NCBI GenBank assembly: GCA_022844005.1 | Contig: JALHMN010000002.1 | Span: forward strand, 1 to 62,022 | From: a bacterium | Lineage (GTDB): Bacteria > Pseudomonadota > Alphaproteobacteria > Ferrovibrionales > Ferrovibrionaceae | Length of the DNA stretch: 62,022 nt | Reading direction: 5' to 3' | Shown here: positions 49,337 to 57,538 of the stretch, one piece after another | How the letters are laid out: every line of letters starts with the position of its first letter | Numbering within the stretch: the first letter of the stretch is position 1 | Made by a program: the position numbers and the translations under genes | Notes under the pieces: model-generated | Database searches by the model: none | What the model was told of the DNA's origin: nothing | What the model saw: the letters and a program-made list of their open reading frames with translations, nothing else

Positions 49337-52300
49337 CTAGTGGAAATTCCGTCCCTTCGGCATGACGTCGCGGACATCGATGATCTGGCGGCCCACTTCG
49401 TCTGCGTGAGCAAGCGGCGGCCGCAGTTCCGTGTCGACGGTTGCGAGGCGGGAAAGATGCCGTGACAGATCTTCCAGCCGGTCGGCGATCACATGGATGA
49501 CAAGCCCCTCGCGTTGCAGCTTGCCGTGAACCCCGAGCAGACGCGCGCCCAGCAGCGCCCGACGGTATTGTTCGTAGACCTTGGGCCAGACGATGACATT
49601 GGCGACGCCGGTCTCGTCCTCGAGCGTAGCGAAAATGACTCCGCTCGCCGTTCCAGGCCGCTGCCGGACCAGGACCAGCCCCGCGACGGAAACGCGTCCG
49701 CCGTTCGGCAACGTCGCAAGCCTCCTGCTCAAGATATAGCCCTCCGCGACCAAGCCCGGACGAAGCAGTTCGGCCGGATGCGCCCGCAGGCTCATCTGCA
49801 AGACGCTGTAGTCTTCGACGACGGCCTCCCCGATCGGCATGCGCGGCAGCTGGATGACGGGTTCCTCGGCCAAATCCGGTGGCGGCAGATTGCTGCCCGG
49901 GCGCGTATCCTTCTGCGCGGCAGCGAAGAGCGGCAGCGAGCAGGGGGCGAGCGCCCTGATGTCCCAGTGCGCCTGTCGCCGGTCGAGACCGATGGAACCG
50001 AAGGCGTCCGCCGCCGCCAGGATCTGCATGGTCCGGCGATCCAGTGCCGCCCTCTCCTGCAGGTCACGCAGATTGCGGTAACCGTCGCCGCGCCGGGCGG
50101 CGAGACGCGCCATATCATCCTCCGAGAGTCCCTTTACCTCACGGAAGCCAAGACGGAGGGCGGCCCGGTCTTGAATTCCCGAGGGCTCCAGAGTGCAGTC
50201 CCAGTCGCTTCTGTTCACATCGACCGGACGGATCTCGACGCCATGATCGCGGGCATCTCTGACGATCTGCGCCGGGGCGTAGAAGCCCATCGGTTGGCTG
50301 TTCAGCAGGCCCGCCGCGAAGACGGCCGGATGGTAGTGCTTCAGCCAGGCGGAGACATAGGCGATGATCGCGAAACTGGCGGCATGGCTTTCGGGGAATC
50401 CGTACTCGCCGAAACCCTCGATCTGCTTGAAACAACGTTCGGCGAAGTCCTGCGGATAGTCGTTGTCGATCATTCCCCGAATGAATTTCTCCCGGAATTT
50501 CGTCACTTTGCCGCTGCTCTTGAAGGTCGCCATGGCTCGCCGGAGGTTGTCGGCCTCCGATGCCGAAAAGCCGGCCGCGACCATGGCGATCTTCATGGCC
50601 TGTTCCTGGAACAGGGGAATACCCATCGTCCGATGCAGGACTTCCTCCAGCTCCGGTTTGAGGTAGTTCACTTTCTCCAGTTTGTCGCGTCGACGAAGAT
50701 AGGGATGCACCATGTCGCCCTGGATCGGCCCCGGCCGGACGATGGCGATCTCGATCACCAGGTCGTAGAAGGTCTTCGGCTTCAGCCGCGGCAGCATCGT
50801 CATCTGCGCTCGGCTTTCGATCTGGAACACGCCGATCGTATCGGCACGCTGCATCATCTCATAGACGCCGGGATCATCGGGAGGCACATCGGCGAGGCTG
50901 GCTAGTTTCGCCCCTTGGCTGTTCAGGAACTCGAAGCATTTTCTGACGCAGGTCAGCATGCCGAGAGCCAGCACGTCGATCTTCAGCATTCCGAGCGCTT
51001 CCAGATCGTCCTTATCCCATTCGACGACGGTGCGGTCCTCCATCGCCGCGTTTTCGATCGGCACGCTTTCAGAAAGCGCGCCGGAGGTGATGACGAAGCC
51101 TCCTACGTGCTGCGACAGATGTCGGGGAAAACCAATCAGCTCGAGTGCGAGCAGGATCGTCTGCGTCAGGTTCGGATCGTCCGGGTCGAGTCCCGCCCTG
51201 ACGATCGCCTCCCTGATCGCCTCTGGCGTCTCACCGCCCCATCCGACCCTGGAAAGGGCAGCAACCGCATCGAGGGACAATCCCATTACCTTGCCCACAT
51301 CACGAATGGCACGACGCCAGCGATAATGGATGACAGTGGCCGCCAGACCGGCCCGGTCACGGCCGTATTTCCCGTAGAGGTACTGGATCACCTCCTCGCG
51401 CCGCTCGTGTTCGAAATCGACATCGATATCTGGCGGCTCGCCACGCTGCTCCGAGATGAAGCGCTCGAACAGAAGCTCGGTCTTCGCGGGATCCACGGAG
51501 GTGATGCCGAGACAGTAACAGATGGCCGAATTGGCAGCCGAACCGCGACCCTGACACAGGATGCCTGCCTCGCGGCCGAAGCGCACGATGTCGTAGACGG
51601 TCAGGAAATAGGGTGCGTATTCGAGATAGCGGACGAGAGCGAGTTCCTTTGCGATCGTATCCCTGATTTTCTCGGGCGCACCGTCCGGATAGCGCCCGGC
51701 CATGCCGATCGCCGTAAGACGCTCCAGTTCCGCCTGCGGGTCCCCGTTTTCCGCTTCCGTCGGATAGTGATATTTGAGTTCCGCGAGGGAGAACTTGCAG
51801 CGCTCGACGATCTCGAGCGTGCGCGATACGGCCTCGGGATAATCGCGAAACAGGCGCGCCATCGCTTCCGCCGGCTTCAAATGCCGTTCGGCATTCGCAT
51901 GCAACAGCGAACCCGCTTTGTCGATCGTCACCTTCTCGCGAATGCAGGCCAGGACATCACCCAGCGGCCGGCGGTCCGAATGGTGGTAGTGAACGTCATT
52001 CGTGGCCACCAGCGGAATCCCGACCTCGGCCGCGATCTCGGCAAGTCTGGCCAGATACGGCGCATCGTCTCCCTGCAGCGAGGCCTGTCCCGCCAGGTAG
52101 AGCCGGTCGGCGAACACCGTCTTCAGCCGGCGCAGATGGGCGAGGAAGTCGGCACCGGGCTCGACCGGGGGGATGGCCAGAACAATCTGACCGCCGGCGT
52201 GGTCGAACAGATCGGCAAGCGCGATATGACACTGTCCCTTGGGAGCACGACGACGGCCCAGCGTAAGAAGGCAGCAGAGCCGACCATAGGCACGCCGGTC

Positions 52301-52558
52301 GACTGGAAAGCACAGCACCCCAGGAGCATCGGTTAAGTCGATACGGACACCGACGACGAGCCTGAAGCCGTTTTCCCTGGCAGCCACGTGGGCACGAACG
52401 ATACCAGCGAAAGTATTCCGGTCGGTGATTGCGATCGCCCGGTGTCCAAGGGCGACAGCCTGGTCTACCAACTCCGCCGGATGGGAAGCCCCGCGCAGGA
52501 AGCTGAAATTGGTGGTGACCTGCAATTCGGCATAGCCGATGTCGGACGCATCGCTCAT
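49337..52558 (-). CDS. dnaE2: Error-prone DNA polymerase DnaE2 (ImuC)
   Basis: This is the catalytic alpha subunit of the damage-inducible translesion system, 1073 residues, the normal length. The PHP domain (ELQVTTNFSFLRGASHPAELV) is followed by palm/thumb motifs with the catalytic Asp pair in RGEPPDIDVDFEHERREEVI. YKxFGxYGFPESHA-type text appears as FGEYGFPESHAASFAIIAYVSAWLKHY. A C-terminal OB fold and the VHGKLQREGLVIHVIA end are present. The ATG 52558 overlaps the imuB stop (ATGA). The long ORF to 52837 runs into imuB and is rejected. Confidence 0.95.
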   Translation of the reverse strand: MSDASDIGYAELQVTTNFSFLRGASHPAELVDQAVALGHRAIAITDRNTFAGIVRAHVAARENGFRLVVGVRIDLTDAPGVLCFPVDRRAYGRLCCLLTLGRRRAPKGQCHIALADLFDHAGGQIVLAIPPVEPGADFLAHLRRLKTVFADRLYLAGQASLQGDDAPYLARLAEIAAEVGIPLVATNDVHYHHSDRRPLGDVLACIREKVTIDKAGSLLHANAERHLKPAEAMARLFRDYPEAVSRTLEIVERCKFSLAELKYHYPTEAENGDPQAELERLTAIGMAGRYPDGAPEKIRDTIAKELALVRYLEYAPYFLTVYDIVRFGREAGILCQGRGSAANSAICYCLGITSVDPAKTELLFERFISEQRGEPPDIDVDFEHERREEVIQYLYGKYGRDRAGLAATVIHYRWRRAIRDVGKVMGLSLDAVAALSRVGWGGETPEAIREAIVRAGLDPDDPNLTQTILLALELIGFPRHLSQHVGGFVITSGALSESVPIENAAMEDRTVVEWDKDDLEALGMLKIDVLALGMLTCVRKCFEFLNSQGAKLASLADVPPDDPGVYEMMQRADTIGVFQIESRAQMTMLPRLKPKTFYDLVIEIAIVRPGPIQGDMVHPYLRRRDKLEKVNYLKPELEEVLHRTMGIPLFQEQAMKIAMVAAGFSASEADNLRRAMATFKSSGKVTKFREKFIRGMIDNDYPQDFAERCFKQIEGFGEYGFPESHAASFAIIAYVSAWLKHYHPAVFAAGLLNSQPMGFYAPAQIVRDARDHGVEIRPVDVNRSDWDCTLEPSGIQDRAALRLGFREVKGLSEDDMARLAARRGDGYRNLRDLQERAALDRRTMQILAAADAFGSIGLDRRQAHWDIRALAPCSLPLFAAAQKDTRPGSNLPPPDLAEEPVIQLPRMPIGEAVVEDYSVLQMSLRAHPAELLRPGLVAEGYILSRRLATLPNGGRVSVAGLVLVRQRPGTASGVIFATLEDETGVANVIVWPKVYEQYRRALLGARLLGVHGKLQREGLVIHVIADRLEDLSRHLSRLATVDTELRPPLAHADEVGRQIIDVRDVMPKGRNFH

Positions 52559-54042
52559 GCGAACAGCCCTTGCAGGTACCACCCGGCCTGATCGCGATAC
52601 AGCCAGTAGCGCCGCCCTGCGGCATCGGTCAGCCGCCAGTAGTCGCGCATCTGCATCCCGGGCGGCAGCCGCCACCATTCGGGCGCGATCCGCTCCGGTC
52701 CTTCGGCCTCGACGACGGTGCGGACGACGCGGCGCCAGATGAACCAGTCCGGCGGATCTTCGGGCTCGCTCATCGCCGCTTCGATCTGTTCCGGCGCAAC
52801 AAGAAGTGCGATCGGCCTTTCGCTGCGGACGGGCCAAACCGCCCCGCCGGAACCGGGCCTCGCCGCCGGCATGACGGTCACCGCACGTTCCGGCACATGG
52901 CTGTCGACGGCAATGAGATTCACCGTCGTTCGTGATCCGAGATGATTGCGCAGACGGTCCAGCAGATCTTCAAACGCCTCCTCCCCCTCCGCCTCTCGCT
53001 GCAGCGTCATCGGCTGTACGGCATGCGCCTCCAGCCCCATCACCTCGATGCCGAAACCCGGATCGATGCGATCGAAATGCTCCTTCAAAAGACGAAAAAG
53101 ATGAGGCACCGTCCGGTTCGGCGCGGCGGTGCCGATACAGACCCGCCTGCAGTCGCCGTCTACCCGATAGACCACCAAATCCAATTGGCGCACGCCTTGG
53201 CCGACAGCCTCCAGCTCGCCTACGAGCGCCTCCAGCAGGCGTCGGGTTGCCATTTCGATATCCTCGAGGCGGGCGACCGGTTCCGCAAAAGCGAGGCGGA
53301 CACGAAACTGTGCGGGCTCCTTCCGAGGGGAGATGGGTTCCGCGACCCGGCCGAAAGCCTGGTCCAGACGGCGAAGCGTCTGCGCTCCGAAGCGCAAGGC
53401 GAGCGGTGCTCGCGGGAGGGCAGCCAGATCGGCGATACGGCGGACACCCACCCGCGAGAGCGCCTGAACCGTCTCACCATCAAGCCTGAGAGCCGCCACC
53501 GGCAGCCGCGCCAGCGCAGCCGCCACTTCGCCGGCAGCGACACAGCCGCCATCGCCGTAATGCGCCACCGCCCATGCCGCGCCGGGTGTCTCCGCGATCG
53601 CCGCCCGGGCGGATAATCCGGTAGCGGCCAGGCGGGCCAGCAGGTCGGTTCGCAACGCCTCCTCGCCACCGAAAAGATGTGCCGAGCCTGTGATGTCGAT
53701 GCGGATGCCATCCGAGCCATCGACAGCCGTCCAGGGAGCATACCGGCCGCACCAATCCGCAAGGTCGGCCAAGGCCATCCGGTCTGCTTGCGGATCGGCC
53801 TCGGCCACAGCCAGATCGGGAAGCAGGGCGCGCGCATCAGCCAGGGTCATGCCGGTGGACAAACCGATCCGGCGCGCCGGCACGTTCACCCCTGTCAGGC
53901 GGATCCCGCCCTGATCCGCGGCAATCAGGGCGAAGGGGCCGGGCAATGTTTCGCCCGTGCGCCGACGCAAAGCGCGAAGCCAGCGTTCTGCCGACCAGTG
54001 CTGCAGCCAGAGAACGAGATAGCGGCGTCCATTAGAGAACAT
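52555..54042 (-). CDS. imuB: ImuB-type Y-family polymerase-like protein
   Basis: ImuB is a catalytically inactive Y-family protein that links DnaE2 to the beta clamp in SOS mutagenesis. The 495-residue product has the Y-family start RRYLVLWLQHWSAERWLRAL, a fingers/palm part with DARALLPDLAVAEADPQADRMALADLADWCGRY, and a little-finger domain. A C-terminal region has AGRRYWLYRDQAGWYLQGLFA. The start overlaps a LexA box. No imuA gene stands upstream, in contrast to the common imuA-imuB-dnaE2 cassette. It is coupled to dnaE2 by a four-base overlap. Confidence 0.92.
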   Translation of the reverse strand: MFSNGRRYLVLWLQHWSAERWLRALRRRTGETLPGPFALIAADQGGIRLTGVNVPARRIGLSTGMTLADARALLPDLAVAEADPQADRMALADLADWCGRYAPWTAVDGSDGIRIDITGSAHLFGGEEALRTDLLARLAATGLSARAAIAETPGAAWAVAHYGDGGCVAAGEVAAALARLPVAALRLDGETVQALSRVGVRRIADLAALPRAPLALRFGAQTLRRLDQAFGRVAEPISPRKEPAQFRVRLAFAEPVARLEDIEMATRRLLEALVGELEAVGQGVRQLDLVVYRVDGDCRRVCIGTAAPNRTVPHLFRLLKEHFDRIDPGFGIEVMGLEAHAVQPMTLQREAEGEEAFEDLLDRLRNHLGSRTTVNLIAVDSHVPERAVTVMPAARPGSGGAVWPVRSERPIALLVAPEQIEAAMSEPEDPPDWFIWRRVVRTVVEAEGPERIAPEWWRLPPGMQMRDYWRLTDAAGRRYWLYRDQAGWYLQGLFA

Positions 54043-54051
54043 ATAAGGAAC
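54037..54051 (+). promoter_or_regulatory. LexA (SOS) box, GAAC-N7-GAAC
   Basis: GAAC at 54037-54040 and GAAC at 54048-54051 are separated by seven bases. This matches the alphaproteobacterial SOS direct-repeat operator (GTTC-N7-GTTC on the other strand). It overlaps the imuB start codon on minus and sits just before the divergent protease start at 54057, so LexA could control both genes. Confidence 0.85.
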
Positions 54052-54056
54052 ATATC

Positions 54057-54659
54057 ATGCCCACGACGGCTATCAACCATGTCCCTCAATCACTTCTTAA
54101 CGGCTATCGGCTCCACTGTCCCAAGTCGCTGCGAGAGGTGTCCGGCGTGCTGGCCTGGGCGATCCGAATTATCGCACTTTGGGGTGCCATAGGCACCGTC
54201 GGATATCTCTTGCTGGATGAGTGGACCAACGGGCCTGAGAGCCTTGCTCATATCGAGCAGGACGCTCCACCGACGTCATCAGCGCTCGAAGGCCGCTTAA
54301 GCCAAACCTTTCGCGCCGATCCATCCGGACACTATTTTCTCAAGGCGGATGTCAATGGAGCCAACATCCGCTTCATCGTGGACACCGGCGCCACGCTTGT
54401 CTCGCTGAGCGCCAACGATGCCGAGGCCGCCGGATTCGATCTCCGGCGCCTCGACTACTCCCATCGCTCACAGACGGCGAACGGCGTCGCTCGTGTCGCT
54501 CGCGTTCAGATTCGAGAGCTCCGCATCGGCCCGGCGGTCTTTCGCGACGTCGATGCTTCGGTCCGAGAAAAGCCGGGCGTTTCGCTTCTCGGCATGGCGT
54601 TGCTCAGCCGCCTGCAGTCCTACGAAATTCGAGACGGCAAGCTGACGCTGTGGTGGTAG
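54057..54659 (+). CDS. Retropepsin-like clan AA aspartic protease
   Basis: A single-membrane-helix aspartic protease of the TIGR02281 type, 200 residues. Helix about residues 30-52 (VLAWAIRIIALWGAIGTVGYLLL) is followed by a periplasmic retropepsin domain. That domain has the catalytic FIVDTGATLVSLS (Asp-Thr-Gly) and a late SLLGMALLSRL. ATG 54057 carries AAGGA but also the LexA box; a GTG at 54138 begins the usual N-terminus of the family, so either start is possible. It is divergent from imuB. Substrate unknown. Confidence 0.85.
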   Translation: MPTTAINHVPQSLLNGYRLHCPKSLREVSGVLAWAIRIIALWGAIGTVGYLLLDEWTNGPESLAHIEQDAPPTSSALEGRLSQTFRADPSGHYFLKADVNGANIRFIVDTGATLVSLSANDAEAAGFDLRRLDYSHRSQTANGVARVARVQIRELRIGPAVFRDVDASVREKPGVSLLGMALLSRLQSYEIRDGKLTLWW

Positions 54660-54682
54660 CGCCGCAGTGCTAGACTGCCGGC

Positions 54683-55936
54683 ATGCTCACGCATGTCCTG
54701 TTTGCCACACTCCTCATCCTTGGCTTGGCTGGCTCCACCGCCCAGGCCCAATCCTACCTGGAGGAGGATCGCATCGGTCGCCGGATCGTTATCCAGGCCG
54801 ATGATCTTCCGAAGCCAGGGGCCACGCCGAGCGTCGGCAATTCTCCTCGCACGGTGCCGCGTCCGGCGGGGGCAAGTCTCAACGTCCCACCCGGCTTCAG
54901 AGTCAATCTGTTCGCTGACGGTCTGCGCCACGCCCGCAACATGCTGGTCGCCCCCAATGGTGACATTCTCTTGGCCGAGAGCCGCGCAGGCCGCATCACG
55001 CTGCTGCGCGACGACGACGGAGACGGCCGGGCGGACACGATACGAACCTTTGCCGACGGATTGGACCAACCGCACGGCTTGGCCCTGCATGACGGCAACC
55101 TGTACATCGGCGAATTCAGCCGAATCCGCCGCATCGCCTATCGAAGCGGTGCGGACCGGGCCGATCGGCCCCCGGAGGCCGTAACCGAGGAAGGCTCTCT
55201 CGCCAAGACCCGCGGTGGCCATTGGACACGCAATATCGCAATCGCACCGGACGCGGAACGGTTCTTCGTCTCGGTCGGAAGCAGAGGCAATGTCGCCGAG
55301 GAACCCGAACCCTATGCGACGGTTCAAAGCTTCCGGATCGACGGCAGTGATCAGCGCACCTATGCCTCCGGGCTGCGCAACCCGATCGGTATTGCATTTC
55401 ATCCCCACACCAAGGCCCTTTGGACCGTGGTGAACGAACGCGACGGCCTCGGCGACGGGTTGGTCCCCGACTACATGACCGAGGTTCGAGCCGGAGCCTT
55501 CTACGGCTGGCCCTACGCCTATCTCGGTCCCAATCCCGATCCGGACTACGGCCACCGCAGACCTGATCTGGTCGCGCGAACACTCGCACCCGACGTGCTG
55601 TTTCGCTCACACTCCGCCCCGATCGGTTTCGCCTTCTATGACGGGGCCATGTTCCCCGCCGAATTTCGGGGCGATGCCTTTGTGGCTTTGCAGGGTTCCT
55701 GGAACTCGGCCAATCCAACCGGCTACAAGGTGGTACGTGTGCGTTTCCGCGACGGTCGACCAGTCGGAGGCTACGAGAACTTCGCCACCGGTTATCGGAT
55801 CGGGGGAACCGAGACGGCGATTGTCTGGGGCCGCCCCAGTGCGGTCGCCGTGGCAACCGACGGTGCATTGCTCGTCGCCGACGATACCGGGAACACCATT
55901 TTCCGCATCTCCTACGGGCCGGCGCTCCGCCCGTAG
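54683..55936 (+). CDS. PQQ-dependent sugar dehydrogenase (sorbosone/glucose dehydrogenase-like)
   Basis: This periplasmic beta-propeller enzyme oxidises sugars with PQQ as cofactor. A signal peptide spans residues 1-22 (AGSTAQAQ). Propeller motifs include FADGLRHARNMLVAPNGDILLAE, GLDQPHGLALHDGNLYIGE, RNPIGIAFHPHTKALW, GLVPDYMTEVRAGAFYGWPYAY and the closing GRPSAVAVATDGALLVADDTGNTIFRI. PQQ contacts are not certain without a structure, so catalytic activity is likely but not shown. It starts 24 bases after the aspartic protease stop. Confidence 0.9.
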   Translation: MLTHVLFATLLILGLAGSTAQAQSYLEEDRIGRRIVIQADDLPKPGATPSVGNSPRTVPRPAGASLNVPPGFRVNLFADGLRHARNMLVAPNGDILLAESRAGRITLLRDDDGDGRADTIRTFADGLDQPHGLALHDGNLYIGEFSRIRRIAYRSGADRADRPPEAVTEEGSLAKTRGGHWTRNIAIAPDAERFFVSVGSRGNVAEEPEPYATVQSFRIDGSDQRTYASGLRNPIGIAFHPHTKALWTVVNERDGLGDGLVPDYMTEVRAGAFYGWPYAYLGPNPDPDYGHRRPDLVARTLAPDVLFRSHSAPIGFAFYDGAMFPAEFRGDAFVALQGSWNSANPTGYKVVRVRFRDGRPVGGYENFATGYRIGGTETAIVWGRPSAVAVATDGALLVADDTGNTIFRISYGPALRP

Positions 55937-55944
55937 CCCGCTTT

Positions 55945-55960
55945 TGTGACCCAAGTCACA
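55945..55960. promoter_or_regulatory. CRP-type binding site TGTGA-N6-TCACA
   Basis: TGTGA (55945-55949), six bases, then TCACA (55956-55960) give a perfect match to the CRP consensus with exact spacing. It starts nine bases after the dehydrogenase stop and 61 bases before the small membrane ORF. A chance match of all ten positions is unlikely in one 62-kb window but cannot be excluded. Confidence 0.6.
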
Positions 55961-55963
55961 GCA

Positions 55964-56008
55964 CGATCTCCACTCCCAAACGTAGACAGGAGATCGACGG
56001 CTTGGGAG
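55964..56008 (+). promoter_or_regulatory. Two interleaved inverted repeats (possible pseudoknot or switch)
   Basis: CGATCTCC (55964-55971) pairs with GGAGATCG (55989-55996), and CTCCCAA (55973-55979) pairs with TTGGGAG (56002-56008). The two stems interleave (5' arm A, 5' arm B, 3' arm A, 3' arm B), so they can form an H-type pseudoknot or exclude each other. They end 12 bases before the ATG at 56021. Confidence 0.45.
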
Positions 56009-56020
56009 ACGCTTCAGAGT

Positions 56021-56215
56021 ATGAGCGCACTCGAATCCATGTTGAACCTGCGACCGCTTCTGCTTCGGCGGATGCTCTTAGTTCTGTTTGCGGGTCCGAT
56101 CCTCATTGCCGCCCTCGCATCGGAAGCGCTTGGCCTCGCCCGGCCGGCAGTGGAACACCTCTGCAGGAGCTTCGATGCGGCCTGGTTCGATCGGACCGTC
56201 AGCTTCCATGCTTGA
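56021..56215 (+). CDS. Small single-helix membrane protein (64 aa)
   Basis: Starts MSALESMLNLRPLLLRRMLLVLFAGPILIAALASEALGLARP, with one hydrophobic helix at about 16-35 and a cytoplasmic, positively charged start. It ends with a polar tail (CRSFDAAWFDRTVSFHA). GAGACG lies upstream; a longer ORF begins at 55946 but would run through the regulatory structure. No recognised family. Its promoter region has a CRP site and interleaved repeats, so it may be a regulated small membrane protein. It converges on the gene at 56219. Confidence 0.5.
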   Translation: MSALESMLNLRPLLLRRMLLVLFAGPILIAALASEALGLARPAVEHLCRSFDAAWFDRTVSFHA

Positions 56216-56218
56216 GTG

Positions 56219-56926
56219 CTAACCGCCCGTCCGGAAGACGGGCCCTGCCGTCACGGATGTCGACAAGGCCTGCCCGACGAAATCGGTGAACCGAGCCTTG
56301 CGCCCGATCGCCGCTCGGGTATCCGAGTGCGGCTCGATTGTACGCATTACCTGATCGACGGATTTCGGGGCGCCCTTGCTGCCGAAGACGCTGGGTAGAC
56401 GCCGGGCGGCTTCGGGAAACAGATCTGTTGCCGATGCGGCAGGATTTGCCGCCCGGGTGGCGACCAATCTTGCCGCCCGATCCGGTCCGAGAAGGTGCGA
56501 AAGGTAGAGTTCTCCATCCGTCGGCACCCGGCCCAGAACGCTCGCCAGGGCGGGCGCCTGCTCCAACGCAAGTCTGCTTGCCATCGCCTGCGCAATCGCC
56601 GGATCCTCCCGCAGGCTGAGGATGCCGGCTTCCCGATCAGGATTCCTGACCATCCGGGCGCCGTTCTCACCAGTGGTGATCTGCTCCGCTGCCAACCCCA
56701 AACCTTCTTGAGATCCATAGGTTTGAACAAGACGAAGCCAGGTTTGCTCGTCGAAACGGAACGGGCCGGGCGACATGTTCTTCTGGTCGGCCGGCCGAAT
56801 GCCCGGCTGCCTCTCCACCGTGGCGAGATGCGGCGCGAACTTGCTTCCCTGCTTTGCCGCGGAGGCGGCAATAGCGGTACGGATCGGCGATTGATTGACG
56901 GCGCTCACGGATTGCTGGCTGGGCAT
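56219..56926 (-). CDS. Lytic-transglycosylase-like protein (alphaproteobacterial)
   Basis: The 235-residue product contains the segment FRFDEQTWLRLVQTYGSQEGLG, EDPAIAQAMASRLALEQAPAL, and GRVPTDGELYLSHLLGPDRAARLVATRAANP, followed by ATDLFPEAARRLPSVFGSKGAPKSVDQVMR. This order is typical of transglycosylase-related alphaproteobacterial proteins that resemble SLT or flagellar rod-associated enzymes. No signal peptide is present; residues 1-50 are Ser/Ala-rich. Enzymatic activity is uncertain because the catalytic Glu motif is not clear. Confidence 0.7.
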   Translation of the reverse strand: MPSQQSVSAVNQSPIRTAIAASAAKQGSKFAPHLATVERQPGIRPADQKNMSPGPFRFDEQTWLRLVQTYGSQEGLGLAAEQITTGENGARMVRNPDREAGILSLREDPAIAQAMASRLALEQAPALASVLGRVPTDGELYLSHLLGPDRAARLVATRAANPAASATDLFPEAARRLPSVFGSKGAPKSVDQVMRTIEPHSDTRAAIGRKARFTDFVGQALSTSVTAGPVFRTGG

Positions 56927-56975
56927 ATTCGAACCTCCGCTGATCCCAACAGCAGAAGTCGTGCCAAATGCCGGA

Positions 56976-57527
56976 TCAGCCGACCCGCGTTTCCCCCTCG
57001 GCCCCGAGCGAGACGACTCGCAGCTTACCGTCGCTGGATTCGAGCACCGTCTCGGAGCAGTTATCCGGCCGGAAAACGACCATCCGGTCGTCGCCCATCG
57101 CGGCGCCCACGGCCGCGTTGATCGCTACGAAGTGGCTGAACACGATACAATCCGCCGGAAGCGACAGTAGCGCGGCGACGACGTCGTCGCGCCAGCGCAG
57201 GAACACCGGGTCAAGACTGCCCCAGGTCGACTGCATCGCGGCCTGCAGCCAGGCGCCGCGTTCGGATAGTCCAAGCCCCGCTGGCGAGGGAATCTCGGCG
57301 ATACGCGCCTCGATCAAGGGGGTGACCGACCATCGGCTGGCCAAGGGCGCCGCCGTCTCCTGCGTGCGCCGCAGCGGGCTGGACAGGACAGCGATCGCTG
57401 GGCGCCCCGACCAGCGCGATGCCACCGCTTCGGCCTGCGATCGGCCGAGGTCGTCGAGCCCGGGGTCCGCTGCCTCTGCAAAGCTCGCAGCGGCACGCCC
57501 ATGCCGAACAAGGTGGATCAGCGCCAT
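56976..57527 (-). CDS. Histidine phosphatase family protein
   Basis: A 183-residue phosphoglycerate-mutase-like phosphatase. ALIHLVRHGRAAASF contains the RHG motif with the catalytic His. The Glu/His second site is in VFSHFVAINAAVGAAMGD, and SSPLRRTQETAAPL is the usual motif 2. The protein starts at the first strand of the fold. It is 11 bases downstream of the MBL-fold gene on the same strand, likely co-transcribed. Substrate unknown. Confidence 0.92.
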   Translation of the reverse strand: MALIHLVRHGRAAASFAEAADPGLDDLGRSQAEAVASRWSGRPAIAVLSSPLRRTQETAAPLASRWSVTPLIEARIAEIPSPAGLGLSERGAWLQAAMQSTWGSLDPVFLRWRDDVVAALLSLPADCIVFSHFVAINAAVGAAMGDDRMVVFRPDNCSETVLESSDGKLRVVSLGAEGETRVG

Positions 57528-57538
57528 CGGAAAGTCGC

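Noticed and set aside
49493-50905. Plus-strand ORF opposite dnaE2
   Set aside because: Antisense to conserved polymerase motifs.
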